From: Anastatus disparis
Lineage: Eukaryota; Arthropoda; Insecta; Hymenoptera; Eupelmidae
Assembly: GCA_017163975.1 (NCBI GenBank)
Contig: JAFFSR010000237.1
Coordinates: 9,424,001 to 9,488,000, forward strand
Direction: 5' to 3'
DNA length: 64,000 nucleotides
Below the pieces are notes generated by a model. That model ran no database searches, was not told where the DNA came from, and worked only from the letters and a program-made list of their open reading frames with translations. The position numbers and the translations under genes were made by a program. Positions 27,301 to 42,300 of the stretch are shown here, piece by piece (the stretch's first letter is position 1; every line of letters begins with the position of its first letter).

Positions 27301-30300
27301 GCAATTAAATAAAGTTACTTTCAACTATGAAAGAAAAAAATAAAATTGTGATTATAGAAATTCAATGTTAAATTTTGCTTTTTGTTAAATAAGAAAATTC
27401 ATGCTTTAAAATTAAATATACTTTTCTATATAAATAGGAGCAAAGATTTTAGTTTTTTATATAAAATTTTCTTAATACCTTTGTGAAAGATCGATAATCC
27501 GAATTCTCTTGGTATCTGAACGCATCTAAAATGAAAACCGGTGCCGCCTTGATCCATAGCAACGGCAACATCATTTTTGGTAATACTCGACGTGTTCGTA
27601 TCGTAACCAATTTTGTAACCGACAAGGATGTTTTGTAGCTTCACCACTGCTGAACCTACTAAATCTGCGCTTCTGTCGAAATCTTTTGCTAAAAAACGCA
27701 ATAAATACGATATTTCTTACTTTATGTTTTTTATTTTTATTAAAAATAGCCTTATGTATCGAGTTTGACGGAGAGTAAGAGGAAGTTATACATTAAAGTT
27801 TCAACGAGATGAAACTATTTCATTTAGGTAAAAGAAAAGAAAGTTTTCTGAGTACTAGAAGAATTGCAGGGAAATATAAAATAAGAGAGATGTTCAACTT
27901 AAAATTGAGAAATCATTATTAAATGTTTTTTATGCAATACGGACTTTTTTCTTTATAATGCAAATCGAGTAGCATATTGAATTTCAAAAATTCAATTAGC
28001 GTTTTTATTTATTTAAAATATTTTCTTTGCAATGCACACAGAAAATAAAAATAAGAAAAATTTCAAACTTCTAGAATTACGATTGTTGTTATAATGAAAT
28101 AATTGAAAATTAAAATTTTTAATTTACGTTATAAAAAAGTTTATAAAATAATTGCTGTATAACTCTCAACAAAGAGAAATATTAATAGTTGATACAATCA
28201 AATTCTATAAGAGAAAATAAATTTATATTTTATTATTATTATTTAATATTTACTCTTATCCAAACTTCTCATATTATAACAGACTGATCGAATGAAAAAA
28301 ATAAAGTATAATCAATATATCGCAATAAACATAGAAATAAAAGAGCTTACTTAACGCGCCGGATGCGTATAAATGTGAATTGTGATATTTGGCTTTGAAT
28401 GATGCTGATTGAAAAGCGTCATTGAAATTATACGAATATCCGGCGTCAAGATCGACGCGCTCTCCGATAATACCGTTGGTACTGTATTCGCCGACAATTG
28501 GACCGGTCGATGATACTTTTACTGATAATTTACCGTAATTTTCATTTTTGTATTCCGCTTTCAAAGAACCTGCAGGCTAGAGTGAAAAAGTTGGAAATTT
28601 TAGTTTGAAAGAAAAAATAAGATTAAATATATAAAAGACAATGTGTAAAAAGTTATAAGAAACAATACAAGAATAAAATTTTTTTTATGATGGGTAATAT
28701 TACTTAAAGTGTCTCATACATAATAAACACTTTTTATTTGTAAAAATCTTTCGGAAATTCATTCATCATAATTTTAATAATATTTGTACTCACTAAAATA
28801 ACATATTTATCAAAACATTATTATAAATTATTTTTATTTTTCCATTTCTAGTCAAATATTAAACATTCCCGCACCAACATCTCGCTTTTGCGCGCGTGTC
28901 AGTATTAAGCAGTAATGTTTTTATTTAAAAATTAATGGAATTTCCAGTTATGAATAATTTACGCGAAAATCTTTAGCCGTGAATTTTGACGCAACCTTAT
29001 GCAACATTAAAAAATCTGCAGCGTGTATACATATTTGAGAAAGGATGAAAAAGGATTTCGTTGAATAAACTGATAATGTGACCAATGCAAAAAAGAGTCA
29101 AAAAACATTGCGATGTTTCAAAATTCATATCATTCAGTTATTTAATTTTAAATGTCATTTCCTTTTATTATTATGCTCCTAATTAATGTTATACGTATAC
29201 ATATTTAATTTTATTTACTTTGATATATGCGAGTCAACGATACAAACGACAAAATAATAATGTATTTCGATCAATTCAATATTGGACAAACAAGAAACGT
29301 TTAATATTACAAACATTAATCCGATGTGCAATTAAGAATTTTATAACATAATACGATTTTAGCGCTGTAAATTAAAATGAAAAAAATTAATACGACAAAT
29401 TCATGCATCTTATTCTTTTTCTCATTTTTCATTTTAATTAAGATCGTATAATCCAACTATGTTACTTCTTTCTTTCTCCAAGAAAGCATGAAATTAAAAT
29501 TCTCTTTTTTTTTTGACAATTACCTACATGACTCTTGCGTCTATTTATTTGCTTTATGCAATTATATAATGTAATAATAATAAACAAAGAAAATTAATAT
29601 GACAAAGCGACGAGAGAGAGAGAGAGAGCGAATGCTTTGCAAAAAGTTCGGCAAAGCGGAAATTAAGCTTCGTGAACCTTAACGTTCTCCTGGCTTTTGA
29701 CTAAAATTTAATTACACTTGTAACTAAAGGGATCCCATTTTCAAAATACGCTTTGTTTTATTATTTGTGTTATGGAATGAATTTGACAAAATAGGTAATA
29801 CGATACGATGCATAATGGATTTTGAGTTGAGGAAGGTGTATTACTGCCAAATTTTGCATTGTTATGTAACTTTGGCAATTAAAGTTCAAGTTTTGTCTAT
29901 TTTTATTGTATACGTGGGATTATCACGTGGGTTATTTTAAGCGTTTCATTGACGCTTGTTTAATTCACCTCGGTGCTCTGGAATGATTTTATTGTTGATT
30001 TCAAGAAAACATAAAAATAACCTTTCTTTACCCATTTTTTTATACATTGCAAATCATGAAACTTAATTTACAAAATTTTTCTTGGATAAATATACAAAAA
30101 AAAAGGAGAAAAAGAAATAGACGTTACAATATCCATTCGCGTCATTCATTCTACAAAAAGCCACCTACACATTGTATCTGTAATTCTAAAAGGAAAGAGA
30201 AAGAAAAAAAAAGCAACTAAAAATTAAAAACACCTACACAATGAATAAATGTTCTTTTATCTTACCTCTGTAGTTTTGAGATTGACATGGCCAGCTGCCT

Positions 30301-33300
30301 CGAGACCCAAATTAGAGTCCGGAAAAGATTTGGTCTTTTTGGCTTTAAAGAGGTCGTAAGCAAAGCCTGTACTGAAGACATTACGCGCACTACTTCCGAG
30401 ATCGCTGTACGACGGTATTTTATCGCCCATTGTTTCATTCAAAATTTAATTTTTTTTTTGCTTTTTTTTTTCAACTACGTCGATCATAAATAACGAAAAA
30501 AAAATGTATAAAATATATGTGTATATAAAAAAAAAAAAAAAAGTTTGTGGTTAAAACTGTATATTTAACGCGAACACGAACGTCGCTCCGTTCGCTTGAA
30601 GTCGATCGCGGAGCATTATACATACAGACAAAACACTGATAAAAATGCAGGATATGTTTATTCAATGAGAAGAAATAATGGCGAGCAGGTAAATAGAAAT
30701 GATTTGAAAAATTTTCTTTTGCATTATATTGACTTTTATTTGAGTTTGCTTGATTTTATTTTGCAATTGATGCATTTCTATTTTGATAGTTCCAACAATA
30801 AGGTTAAGTAAAAAATTTTTTAGAAAAAAAAATTATGTTTACGAGGAATTTTAGAAAAAGGGGTAAATTACTTTTTAATGATGAAAGGCCGAAGGAAACT
30901 AGATTAAAAATGAAAAGAGAATCGCAGATAGTTTTAATTAAATTTCACTAATTACACATAAGCTATAATAAAGTCACATTTCGTTTTCTATCGCTATTGT
31001 AATTAGAGGCAATCAAAATTTTTTTAAATTTCGTTTTACACCCACAATGATATAAAAATATTGAATATTGTTCTAAAAGGTAAAAAAAACATTGAAGAAT
31101 ATCCTTATAAATACAGAATTGAAATGACGTAAAATCATATTTTTGCGTATTTTACATTTAAAAATACTGTATAGTCAAAGTTAAAGTATCTATATTTTTC
31201 GAATAAATAAATGTACATTGTTCTAAACAAATTTCACTCGTATACAGTTATCCAACAAAAACTGTCGATCAACTGTCGAAAATTTAGCTTGCACTGAAAA
31301 CGGTATATTTTAGTAAATAATAGCAATAAAAAATTTCTTTTTAAAAATTCTCAACTCATTCGTTTTATTTATATTGTTCAAAATACAAAAATTTGTTCAT
31401 ATATTTTTTAACAAATTTTAAACAAAGATAGCAAATTTTTTAGATGTTATTCAGTTACAGCTTTAAGTGAAAAGTAGAAATGATAAAAATTAAAGATCGT
31501 TTAAGAGTACTTGAAAAATATTTTATTTTTTATTTTTATTACTTTTTTAAATAGCACTCCAACTCTCATATTCATTATATTTGTTTCGCATGTCAAAATA
31601 ACATAGTACATTAAAAAGTCAATACTTCATATATGATGGGAGTACGTTTTGCTACTAGTTTTACAACTTCAAGTTACATGGGATCGAATGAAATAAAAAA
31701 AGTTATGTTATTTTATCTTCGTTTAAAATTTATTTAAAAATGATAAAAACAGCATTCTTTCTATTTTCGACACTGTAAATATCCTCGTGGAAAGTGAACC
31801 AGGAATCAGCTAAAAACCTGTTAAAAATGTCTAAATTATCTGGTTACTAGCTAATTTCTAGTTAAGTTTTTACCAAGGTAAAAAGTATCACGAATTAACT
31901 TTAAAATGTTTCTTTTTATATTTTTCATTATTTATATTCATTGAGATATTACGGTTTAAATGTAAACTTTATTTTCAACTGGCTAACGAAAAAATTCTCA
32001 AATCATTGTAAATTTTTTCAAATACATTGATTATTTTACGAATTTATGTTACATTACGCAAAACACACAAACACAGATATATATTATTAACACATTACCT
32101 ACATTCTTAACCAGATTTTGTCCTCATCATTGAATTTATGCAAAAAAAAAGTCTTATGAGAAGCCCAACAACTACGTTATGTACACATACGCCAAAAAAT
32201 AAGACCACAATGTCATGGCACTTTAAACATTATGCAAGACAAGTGTCGCATGATAGAAAAGTCACGTAGACTACTTTTACTTAATATATTTTTTTTTTAT
32301 TTTTATAAGAATTAAATTATCGACATACGGCCTCGATTAAATTTCTCGAATGGCACATACATGCCTCCTCTATGCACGTTAATCGCGTAATGGATTTCTC
32401 GTTTGAATGTGCGCGAGTATAAAAGGTGTTAAAGGTTCGATAGGTTGAATTTTCAATTGACTCGATTAGGAACGACTTGTCTGTGTGTATGAAATGTTCA
32501 GTTGCGCGTGTATGTGTGTGTATATTCGCGTTGGATGCTCGAGGATTCACGGTGACCCTAATCTGTAGACAAGCTTGGCCACTGCTTCTGCTAGACGCGC
32601 TGAGGTCACAATCATCATCATTATGACAGCTGAGGAATCAAATGCTTACCAATGACAAAATTATAGTTTCACTATTTAAGAATATTAATAACATTTTATA
32701 TAATTTCATATTTAACAACTTGTTCTATTGATCGATTTTAATACTTTTAATTAATATTCAAAAATTAACTTTGTTGGTCAATTTAAATACCTCTAATTTT
32801 ATTATATTTGTATTTATTTAAATGAGGAAAAGTTGTATTTATGTATATAAGAAAAAGTTATATTTACATATATAAGAATAAGTTGTATTTATGTAATAAG
32901 CACAAAAAACATCTATTTAGGTAACACTTAAAAATAGAAACTTTCTTTTAATACACCCTCAGCTTTAATTAATGAATCTATGTTAATTGACGTTTTTTAT
33001 TTTTTTTTCTTCAAACAAAAAGAAAAACTTTTCTTTCCAAGTTACACTTATGAATAATCAAACGCACTAATCCATACACCTCTATGCTCGTAAAATAATT
33101 AGAGTATATTATAATCGACATGGAGAAAAGCTTAGCACATCCACTTCCGTATAATAAAAATTTAAGAGTCACGCGATACGTATACATATATCGCTGGTAT
33201 ACTTTAACTCTTAAGTATCCCACTTTTTTTCTCTAATATTGAAAATGCATACTCTGTACTTAAAGCATTAAGCCTATATGATAACAGTAATGTATGTGCA

Positions 33301-36300
33301 CACGTTTATTGATCCGTGAGTCATTGAGAAATTGTGAGAGAAAAAAAACAAAACGCACTGCGAATTTTGTTTGTAAATACAATACAATGTAAGTTTTTTG
33401 ATGAATTATGTTTTAGCACTTAAGAATATTTTATTTTATTGGCGAGGCTGAGGAATTCTATATTAATATTATTGGAATTTTTCTGATGTGTTATGAAATT
33501 TAATGTTTTCCTGAGAAAAAGGTTTTGTAAAATTTAAAGGAAAAGATTTTAAAAGATTTCAAAAGTTTTAAATAACATTTTCTTTGGTATATATTCATTT
33601 TTTTTATAATTTTACACGCGATTTTCAAAATAGTCTTTTTACTTTAAAAACTTCCCTTTAAACAAACTAAATAGAAGAAATTCTTTGCAAAACTTTGATT
33701 TAGTATTTCACAAAAGTTACAAGAGCTCGGCAAATAAAAACAAAATGTACACAATTAATTTTTAAAACTTTATACTCGAAAATATCATTTTTACGACCTG
33801 ATGCTTATCTCTGTATAAAAATATTTTCATAAAGCACAGAATCATTTTCATTTTTTAAATAAAATATTGTAAACAAGCTCCGACGTTCTACATTATTAAA
33901 TTGTTTTTTCACAATCAGAAAAAGAAACTACAGAGTTATTACGAGCAAAAAAAAGAGAAAAAAAGAATTTTACGATAATTACATCCTTTTCCACGACATT
34001 AAGCGCACAGAAAGAGAAGAAAAAAGGAGCGATATTACGCGACAGAAAAGTACACATTCACGTAGCGCATGTATATTTAAAAACGTACTAATTTCTAAGC
34101 GTGTACCCACTCCTTTTTTTTTTCAAAGTGGCGAAAATCTCCTTGTAACATGCACGCTTACCAGCTCTTTTTTCTCTGTTTTCTTTTTTTTCTTTCGCGT
34201 TTCGTGATTTCTCGAGAGAAAATTCTTTTCGACGCACGAACAGTCACTTAATATCATTAAGTTCGGCCGGGAAAATACTTTTCGTATTGAAAACTTTCTT
34301 CCTGCTTTCGCATTCTAAACTTGTTCTGCATCTTTAGAAAAGTATCTACTATGCTTTAAAGTGTGCTTTAAAACGTTGAGTAACTATGCGCGATATATTT
34401 GAAAAATATTGGATAAGTACAGCGTGAGTTATGTACAGGAAATTTGAAAATTAAATTTCTAATTTTTTTTACCGTATAATCTTTCAACTGCATTATAATA
34501 TGTTTAATTTTTTAATATATTAAAATAACGTTAAAATCATATTGTTATATAGTTGCACTATTAAATACACATGCATATAATGTTGCACGTAATGGCTCTG
34601 GAAATTCGCGTGCAAACTTTCAATGTAGTTACATCGAGGAGCCTAAATGGATCAATTTTAAAATAAAATAAGCAGCTTGATATGTTTTTATATTTTTAGG
34701 TAATAATTGCATTAAATTCATACTTGAGAATAGATAAATATTATGTGCATTATTAAATTTAATCATGATTTTGTTATGTTTGTACTAAAATATTACGCCA
34801 TGATTATATACATTCATCTATTTATTCGAAAAAGATATATAAATTCGTGACTGTATTTTATAAATAAATAGTATATGGAACTTTTTATTTAATTTGTATA
34901 TACTTTATAACATTAAAGGGTATTTCACCTGTTTCAATACTAAAAAATGAATATTTGCTTACTTGAATATTTTCACGTGACAAAACCCATAAAATCGTAA
35001 AATTTTTACCTTCCTCGAACTTCAATGTTTTCGTTTACAACCGAAAACTGCAGCATCTTTTTTTCCTTCAGCGTGAGACAAAAAATGTACATATAATTTC
35101 ACAGACTTCGTCTCCATTTGCTTTTTTTCCTACCAAACTTACCATACGGGTTATATAGAAATATAAAGTAAAAAAATTGAATTGGCACGCGCATGGAGTT
35201 TGCACTTTGTTTATCCAAAGCTCTCGTATATTGCATGCATGAAAATTCAAAATTTAATTTCATAGGAAAGAGTGATTTTATTTTTTTCTAAAAGGTTTGT
35301 TTATATAAATACAGGTTTTGCGTATATAAAATATTTTTTCTAAAAGACATATGTAAACAAGCGATATGCTTGAAAACTGCAATAAATTTATGAAAAATTT
35401 TAAAATATTTTATAAAGTCAAAAAATTATTATTAGATTTTTGCGATCTCAAAGTATGGAAAATATTTGCACTACGTTCATTTCAATATTTCATATTTTAA
35501 CATATCTGCTTATGTAAAAAGTTATATTATTTATTTTATTCATTTTTATTAAAAAAAATCTTTTTAATAGTTGTAATTTCAGCAGAACCGCAAAACAATA
35601 AAACTTCGTTGATTTAACCCAGAATACGGTTCTATTTAGTTTCCCTTTTTTTAATGCAGTTGCACATTTTAATATGAATATCATAAAAAAAAAATTTAAC
35701 TTCACTTTACATGCTCTTTTCCAAGAGCTACAGCAACGTTATGTTTACACGTACATTAAAACGCGTGACACGCGTGACCGCACATAGACACTTTGACAAA
35801 CAAAGTAAAGTTCATGAAAACCTTGCAAATTTGCAATTTGAGTTTTTGCATGAAGTTTATTTTGCGTCGAACAAAAGAAAAATGATAAAAAATTAAACGA
35901 AACGTTTCATTAAATAATTACAAGCTTTTTTCGTACACATCGCTCTTCAAGCCTGAAAACAAAAAAAAAAAATCTCATCACTCATTTAAGCTTAAGAAGT
36001 CGTTCAACCCCGAATGGAACAATTTTTATTTTCGTACAAACCAATCGATATATTTTCCTTTCTTACCTTTGTCTCTTCAATTCTTATTTTATTTTTCTTT
36101 ATTTTTTGGCTTTTATTAGATTTTATACCCACGCTTCTAGGTCAAACTTTATCACGAACGTTATGAGCCAATATATAAAAAACAATGGGTAAATAATATC
36201 CGTTCGAAAGCCGATCTACAAGCGTATTCTGGCTAACATTGAAATCTCAATAATTCCCAGCATCTTTGATTACCTAATGAATGTTAGATAAATTTCTACG

Positions 36301-39300
36301 AATATTTCATCGCTACGTTTAAAGATAAACTCCTCCGATACGTGCGTACATACGTACGTTGATTGTGTTATATACACCGGGCATGGAAACAAGAGCTTTG
36401 ATATAAACCCAAGCTTTACTTGCTAAGGATATTTGCTTTGCTTATTTAACGTCGAACAATGCTCAAGGAGAGGTACGAACAGAGGGAGGAATTAATCGCT
36501 CTTTGAATATTAACGGGTTCTGCTAATTACAATTTACCAAAGACTTTAATTCATTGAAGAATGCTTAAAATAATTAATGAAGTTTCTTGGATTTTTTTTT
36601 CGGCTTTGATTCTTCCTTGGTGTATCTTGTATACATAATGACTCGTAGGATTATCCGCGTATCAACAATGAAAGTTGATCGGATAATTGGACCGAGAGTT
36701 GTGGATTATGGAAATGAATATGCGTAACGAATTGTGTATTTTAATATGCATTGCAGTATTTGAAATGATGCTAAATTAATTGAAATTTAATGTAAATTGA
36801 TATATCGAAAAATAATATATATATTTTTTTTTCATTTTTAAAAGGTCATGTTTATTATTTATGAAACGAAAATATATATATAAAGCCTTAACATTTCAAT
36901 GTACATTTAAATAACAATCGAATAATCAACGGGATTTTATTTATTTAAAAAAGCAAAATATTTCTCTATTATTCAACGTTTTGCTTGTTTACACAAACAA
37001 CGGAAATGAAAAGCCATTATAAAAAACAATTGTTATTCAGTAACTTTCTTTTTCCCTTAACTTTTTTTTTCCAACTTACACTTACTTATAGGTACGGTTT
37101 TTACGGTCGCAGAGTGTTTCAGTGCAAAAAATAATAGCAGAAAATTTTCTATAGGTAAAAAAGAAGAGCGGAGCTTTCAAAGGAGGAAAAGTCATTAAAC
37201 TGAAAAATGCTTCTGTTATTTTTTTTTTTTTTTTGCGGATATTTTTTTTACCCCGCAAAAGTATAAAAGTATTAGAATGGCATTATGAAAACCTTTATTC
37301 TTTGAAGATAAAAAAAAAGAATGAAAAAATGATTTATCGCGCAGTTTTAAGAACGGAGAGAAGCTCATACACAAACTGAGATTATTTAAAATTTATTGAA
37401 ATCTAGTCTATTTGTGGAATATAGTATATTTGCGTTTGCTCTCTTTGTTTCGCGAAATATTTTTTAATAAAAAAAAAAAGGAAAATTGCAACCTAAATTA
37501 TTATTTGAAAAATCGATAAACCTTTTTTGGATAAAATGAAAAGCTATTTTTGGTTCATATAAATAAACATTTTTTTTATTCTTGAACTTTTTAATATCTT
37601 TCATTGTTTATGCGCAAAAAATAAATCCAGAATTATGTATTTTTAATTTTTTCCAAAATCAGCAAAAATATATATATTTTTTTAAATTAAAACTTGCATA
37701 TCTTGGAAATAGAGTTAAATTATTAATCTAAATTGTCAGTTATTGCGCGGGATTTTTATTACTTTCATATAATCTTAAATAATTTTTCATCCTTATGATA
37801 AATTAATTATTCATCAAAAAATTCAATATAGGTTTGAAAAAGCAATCATTGACATCTTAGCTCTGTTATTAAGATTTGAAGATTTTTATTTAAAAATAAA
37901 AATTGAAATAGGAATATCAATAAATTTAATATACTATTAAATAATTAATTTTTTTTTTAACTTAAAATCTTCTAACGCAAATAATCGAATAGATAAAAAT
38001 TCCAAATCGATTATACGATGAGAAGCTAAATAAGATTAAGCCGTAAGAAAGAGTGAAATTTCAATAAGATTCAATCTGATGAATGTAAATAAACATATTA
38101 TCCGTCAACAATAACAATAAGAACGTCTCAATTCAATAACGACTGACAGTACAAATTTTCTCTTGGCATCAGCATTTTTCAACAATGTACAGCAGCAGTG
38201 GTAGTAGTAGCATCAAATTAAATAACTTTAAAAGGACTCGTAAATCAATAAAATTTCATTCTGTCTTCTTTTCTTCAATTTCCTTGCAAATCTTTTTGCC
38301 AGCGCTCCCACAGCGTGCACACATAACGCGTACACGTCAAAATCATACATTATACAAGGGGGCAAAGAAAAAAAGGGATTCTTTTTTCTTTTTATCTCTT
38401 TTGTACCGCACATATCAGGTATATTCGGCGTGTAAAAAATAAAAGTAAACGTCAGTGTACGTCTCGTCTATAAAGGAAAATAAAAAGGCGAAGAAAAAAA
38501 AAGTATACCCCTTTCTTTTCTCTTTTCTTTTTATCATCGATAAATCTGTGCGTAATATAAGGTCACAGATGGAAAAAAAAAAGAGAAACCAAAAATAGCT
38601 GATGGATCGTGATTGGACTTTTCGATATATATATGAACAATCGGAATTATTTTGAGAAAGGTTAGGGTGAAGAAGGTTTATCATTTTCTTGAGATGGAAT
38701 TAAACAGGGCTTCAGTTGTGTAAAGAATTTTCGTTTGGTATAATTATTGATTAATTATGATTCTTTTTGGGTTAATGTTGGATTAAATTCAGATAAGTTA
38801 GTTCTCCAAATTCAATTTTCGAAGTTAATTTTTTAATAGATAATAAAATTATTTTTGGTCCAGCTGCTAATAAGAATACATTCTTTAGAAAATTATACCC
38901 CATTGTCTCAGTTTCGAAAAGTTTTTCAACTAGCAAGTAAGAATAAAGGTAAAGAATAATAGTTTTCAATCAAAGTTACTTCTTTCGTCGACACTGTAAC
39001 TTTTAATTCGAAAAGATAATATTTTCTCTTTAGGCTTACAATTATCACCTTTTAACGAAAATAGCAAATTCATCTTATATTTTCCTTGTTTTAAAATTTT
39101 ATTGAAAAGTTCGAATCAATTTAAACTTTAATAAAAATTTTTGGTCCGTTCATAAATTTTATCAATCCTATTCAGCCCACTGTAATGCTTATAAAAATTT
39201 AATAATCCAACTCTCCATAAATAATAAAAATCATTTTGATTAGAATTTCGTTATTTAAAAAGCTTGAGCGCTAAAATTTTCCTCGCAATAATGCCATGGT

Positions 39301-42300
39301 TATCCGTACGCTTGTGCATTATGTATAACATCTTTTGAAAGAAAAACGTGGGTTTTGAAAGTAAAGGTCTTGTCCTTCGGCGAATTCGGTAATCGATGCT
39401 TTAGCCGTTGTCGCGAGAGAGAAAATAAAAGAGAAAAAATAGTAGGTGTTAGTTTATAGGTTACAGTTTTATGGCGTTAAGTAAAATTATTACGGCTATT
39501 TACAGCGATCTTTACAGTGCTAATATTGGTTTAATATTTTAAAAGTTCAACAATTTATACTTTGGTACCATAAAATGTTTATTTATCTTGTAAAATTAAA
39601 TTGTTCTTACTTTCAAAATTGTTTCTCTTTTTTCATCGAGGTAATTCACAAAGAAGAAGAAAAAAAGACAATACAAAAACTGTTTGAAAGAAAAATTAAT
39701 GTCATAAATTTCTTTAAAAATTTTATTTATGACTTTGAGTTGGTTAGATAAAGCTGCGCGCAGCTTATTCAACATTCACCATGAGATTATGAAAGAATTT
39801 TTTATACGTCATGAATCACGGGAAAAAAAATTCCTTCAGTTTATGCAAAGATTTTCTTGTTGAAATAGTTGCCGGGACAGGAATGTTTCTTTTTTAAAAT
39901 ATCTGAAAAATGTAATGTTGTAATATTAAAATGACATTAATTTTGTCATTGTTTTGTAAAATTGCGGAGCATCTCTTAATATCCTTTTACGCATTTTTCT
40001 TTCCTTTATATTAATAATTCTAAAATTCATATCACGCTGCCTTTTACGATCAATAAAAAGTAATATCGATACAACATTATCGGAGTATTCGGTGAAATAT
40101 TTCTCAAGCTCGGAGCAATATTGTTACAGCATTATCGGAATATATTCGGTGAAGTGTTGTAGCACAAGTCCCCGAGCGTGGAGAAATATTGTTACAACAT
40201 TATCGGACACGCGCGAACTTCACAATAGGCAACAATAATCAACAGCTGCTAATAGCGTAGATATGTACAGTTTGTATCAATACATCAGTGTCTCTTACCT
40301 TTTACAAACAGCTTTTTTTTTCTTTCGTTCTTCATATTAAATGTAGACGTCAAGATGTATATCTGCTCTTTCAAACATTGTAAAGACCTTTTTTTTCTTC
40401 TTTTCTAATTTTCGTTTTTTATTCCTCTTTTTCATTATATCGCTCATGGAGTCTGAAAATCACTTTATCTACTTTAGTCGTTCATCAACACTATGCTCTT
40501 TTTTCATCATTTCTCACGGCTTACTTTTTTTTTAATACTCTTAGTTACTCTTAAATTACTTGAACTATTTAAGAATGGATTTATTTTTTGCGTTAAAAAA
40601 AGTTATATGGAATATCGGTGTTCTTCTCTTTGCTCTTTCTTTTTTGCTCGTTTGACCTTGATTTAGGGATATGGTTATGAGAGATTAAACGTTAATGAGA
40701 AAGAACTTTGCGCAAGGGAAATCGGGCAAGGTTAATTTAACACGGTAAACTTACATTTTTTACAATTTTTCGCTAACACTTTAATGAGATTGAAATAATT
40801 AATATTTATTAAATGGATAGATCAATAATTAATAATTTTTTATTTTACTTAATAAATTTTTCAAAGTTATCGAATTTTATTTATTGAATCCAAAAGCGAA
40901 TTGCAAAAAATTTTATGAAAATCATATCAAAATTTTTCTTGTTGAAAATTTTTGTGTAAAAATTTTACGCACAAGTATATAAAATTAACATAAAATTTTT
41001 TTGTGATCTAAAATTTTCATGTTCTTTTAAAATTACCATAAAAATTTTTATCCGCTTAACTTGCAATCTTTTTATTTTAATACACATAAAATTGTGAAAT
41101 TTACTCATTTCATTATTCAAAATTGTGCATTATTAAAAAATTTTTATGTTGAAATTTTTATTTCAAAATCCACATCAAAATTACTTTAAAATTTTAACAC
41201 AAAAAAAACTTGTATCTGACCTGAAACACTCTTGTATGTTAAAATTACAAAAAAATTTGTACAGTATAGATACTAAAAATATTCACTCCATTGAAATGAT
41301 TTTATCCAGCAAACCAATACATTCGGTGATTGTATACATTAAAAAACCTTATCAATCTTCAAAAATATACAATAGATTTTTGGTCCTTTGTGCAGCCTTT
41401 GAATCAATCCTTGAACCCATAACGCGGTCGCAATGCAATTTCCGAGCTTTCAAAAACTGCTGGCCGCGTTATACCTTTTGTCAAATATACATGCACGTTC
41501 TTATAACATTTGAAACTTCGATTCGAGTACACCTAGCCCATAGCTCAAGGGCTATCAAACTATCCATACATGTACATATACATATCCAATTTATATATGT
41601 TCAGAAGAGGTTTTCAAATAAAATTACGTCCAAAATTTATATAAAGCTCGAAAATACACTTTAAAAATTGTCAATTTTTTTTTTCTTTATATTTTTTTTT
41701 AAATGAAAATACGTCGCGCAAACATTTGGCTTATACGAGCTTAATGACGAAGCGCAAAGCCAATATACAGCAACATAGCGTAAATATTTTACGAACGTTA
41801 TACGCACTTTTTTCATATACATCCACCCTCCTCTTCTCGCTCTAGCATAATGTCTATTTCCATTTATATGGAAATCGTAATACTCTGAAAGCGCGACCGT
41901 GGGAGCGTAAGTTTTTCTCTCTCTCTTTTTTTTTTTTACTATTTTTAGTTGATACGTCTGGCTTAAAATGAAATTCGCGTTATTTATCTTGATATGGAAA
42001 TCCTTATTATAGTCGGGATAAAATGTAGGGATGATAATTTTAAAATATGTTCATCGTATTATAGATCACGTATTATTTGCATTTAAATTTGAATTAATTA
42101 AATTTAACATTAATGCACTAATGCGTATCGGCAGTGGTACCGTAAACGAGCCTCGGTAAATAATTAATCAGCGGGCGGAAACGGCTAAAACAATGTATAA
42201 CTTTAAATTATGTTAAACATTACGAGTTAAAACTCATTCGTCTTTAATTATACAATATGCATTCCCGCTCATTGATTATTATGCAAATTCATCTATATCC

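Noticed and set aside
41146..41664. 172-codon open frame on the plus strand
   Set aside because: Low-complexity Lys/Ile/Asn-rich translation starting within an AT-rich dispersed repeat; no domain, no splice context and no similarity I recognise.
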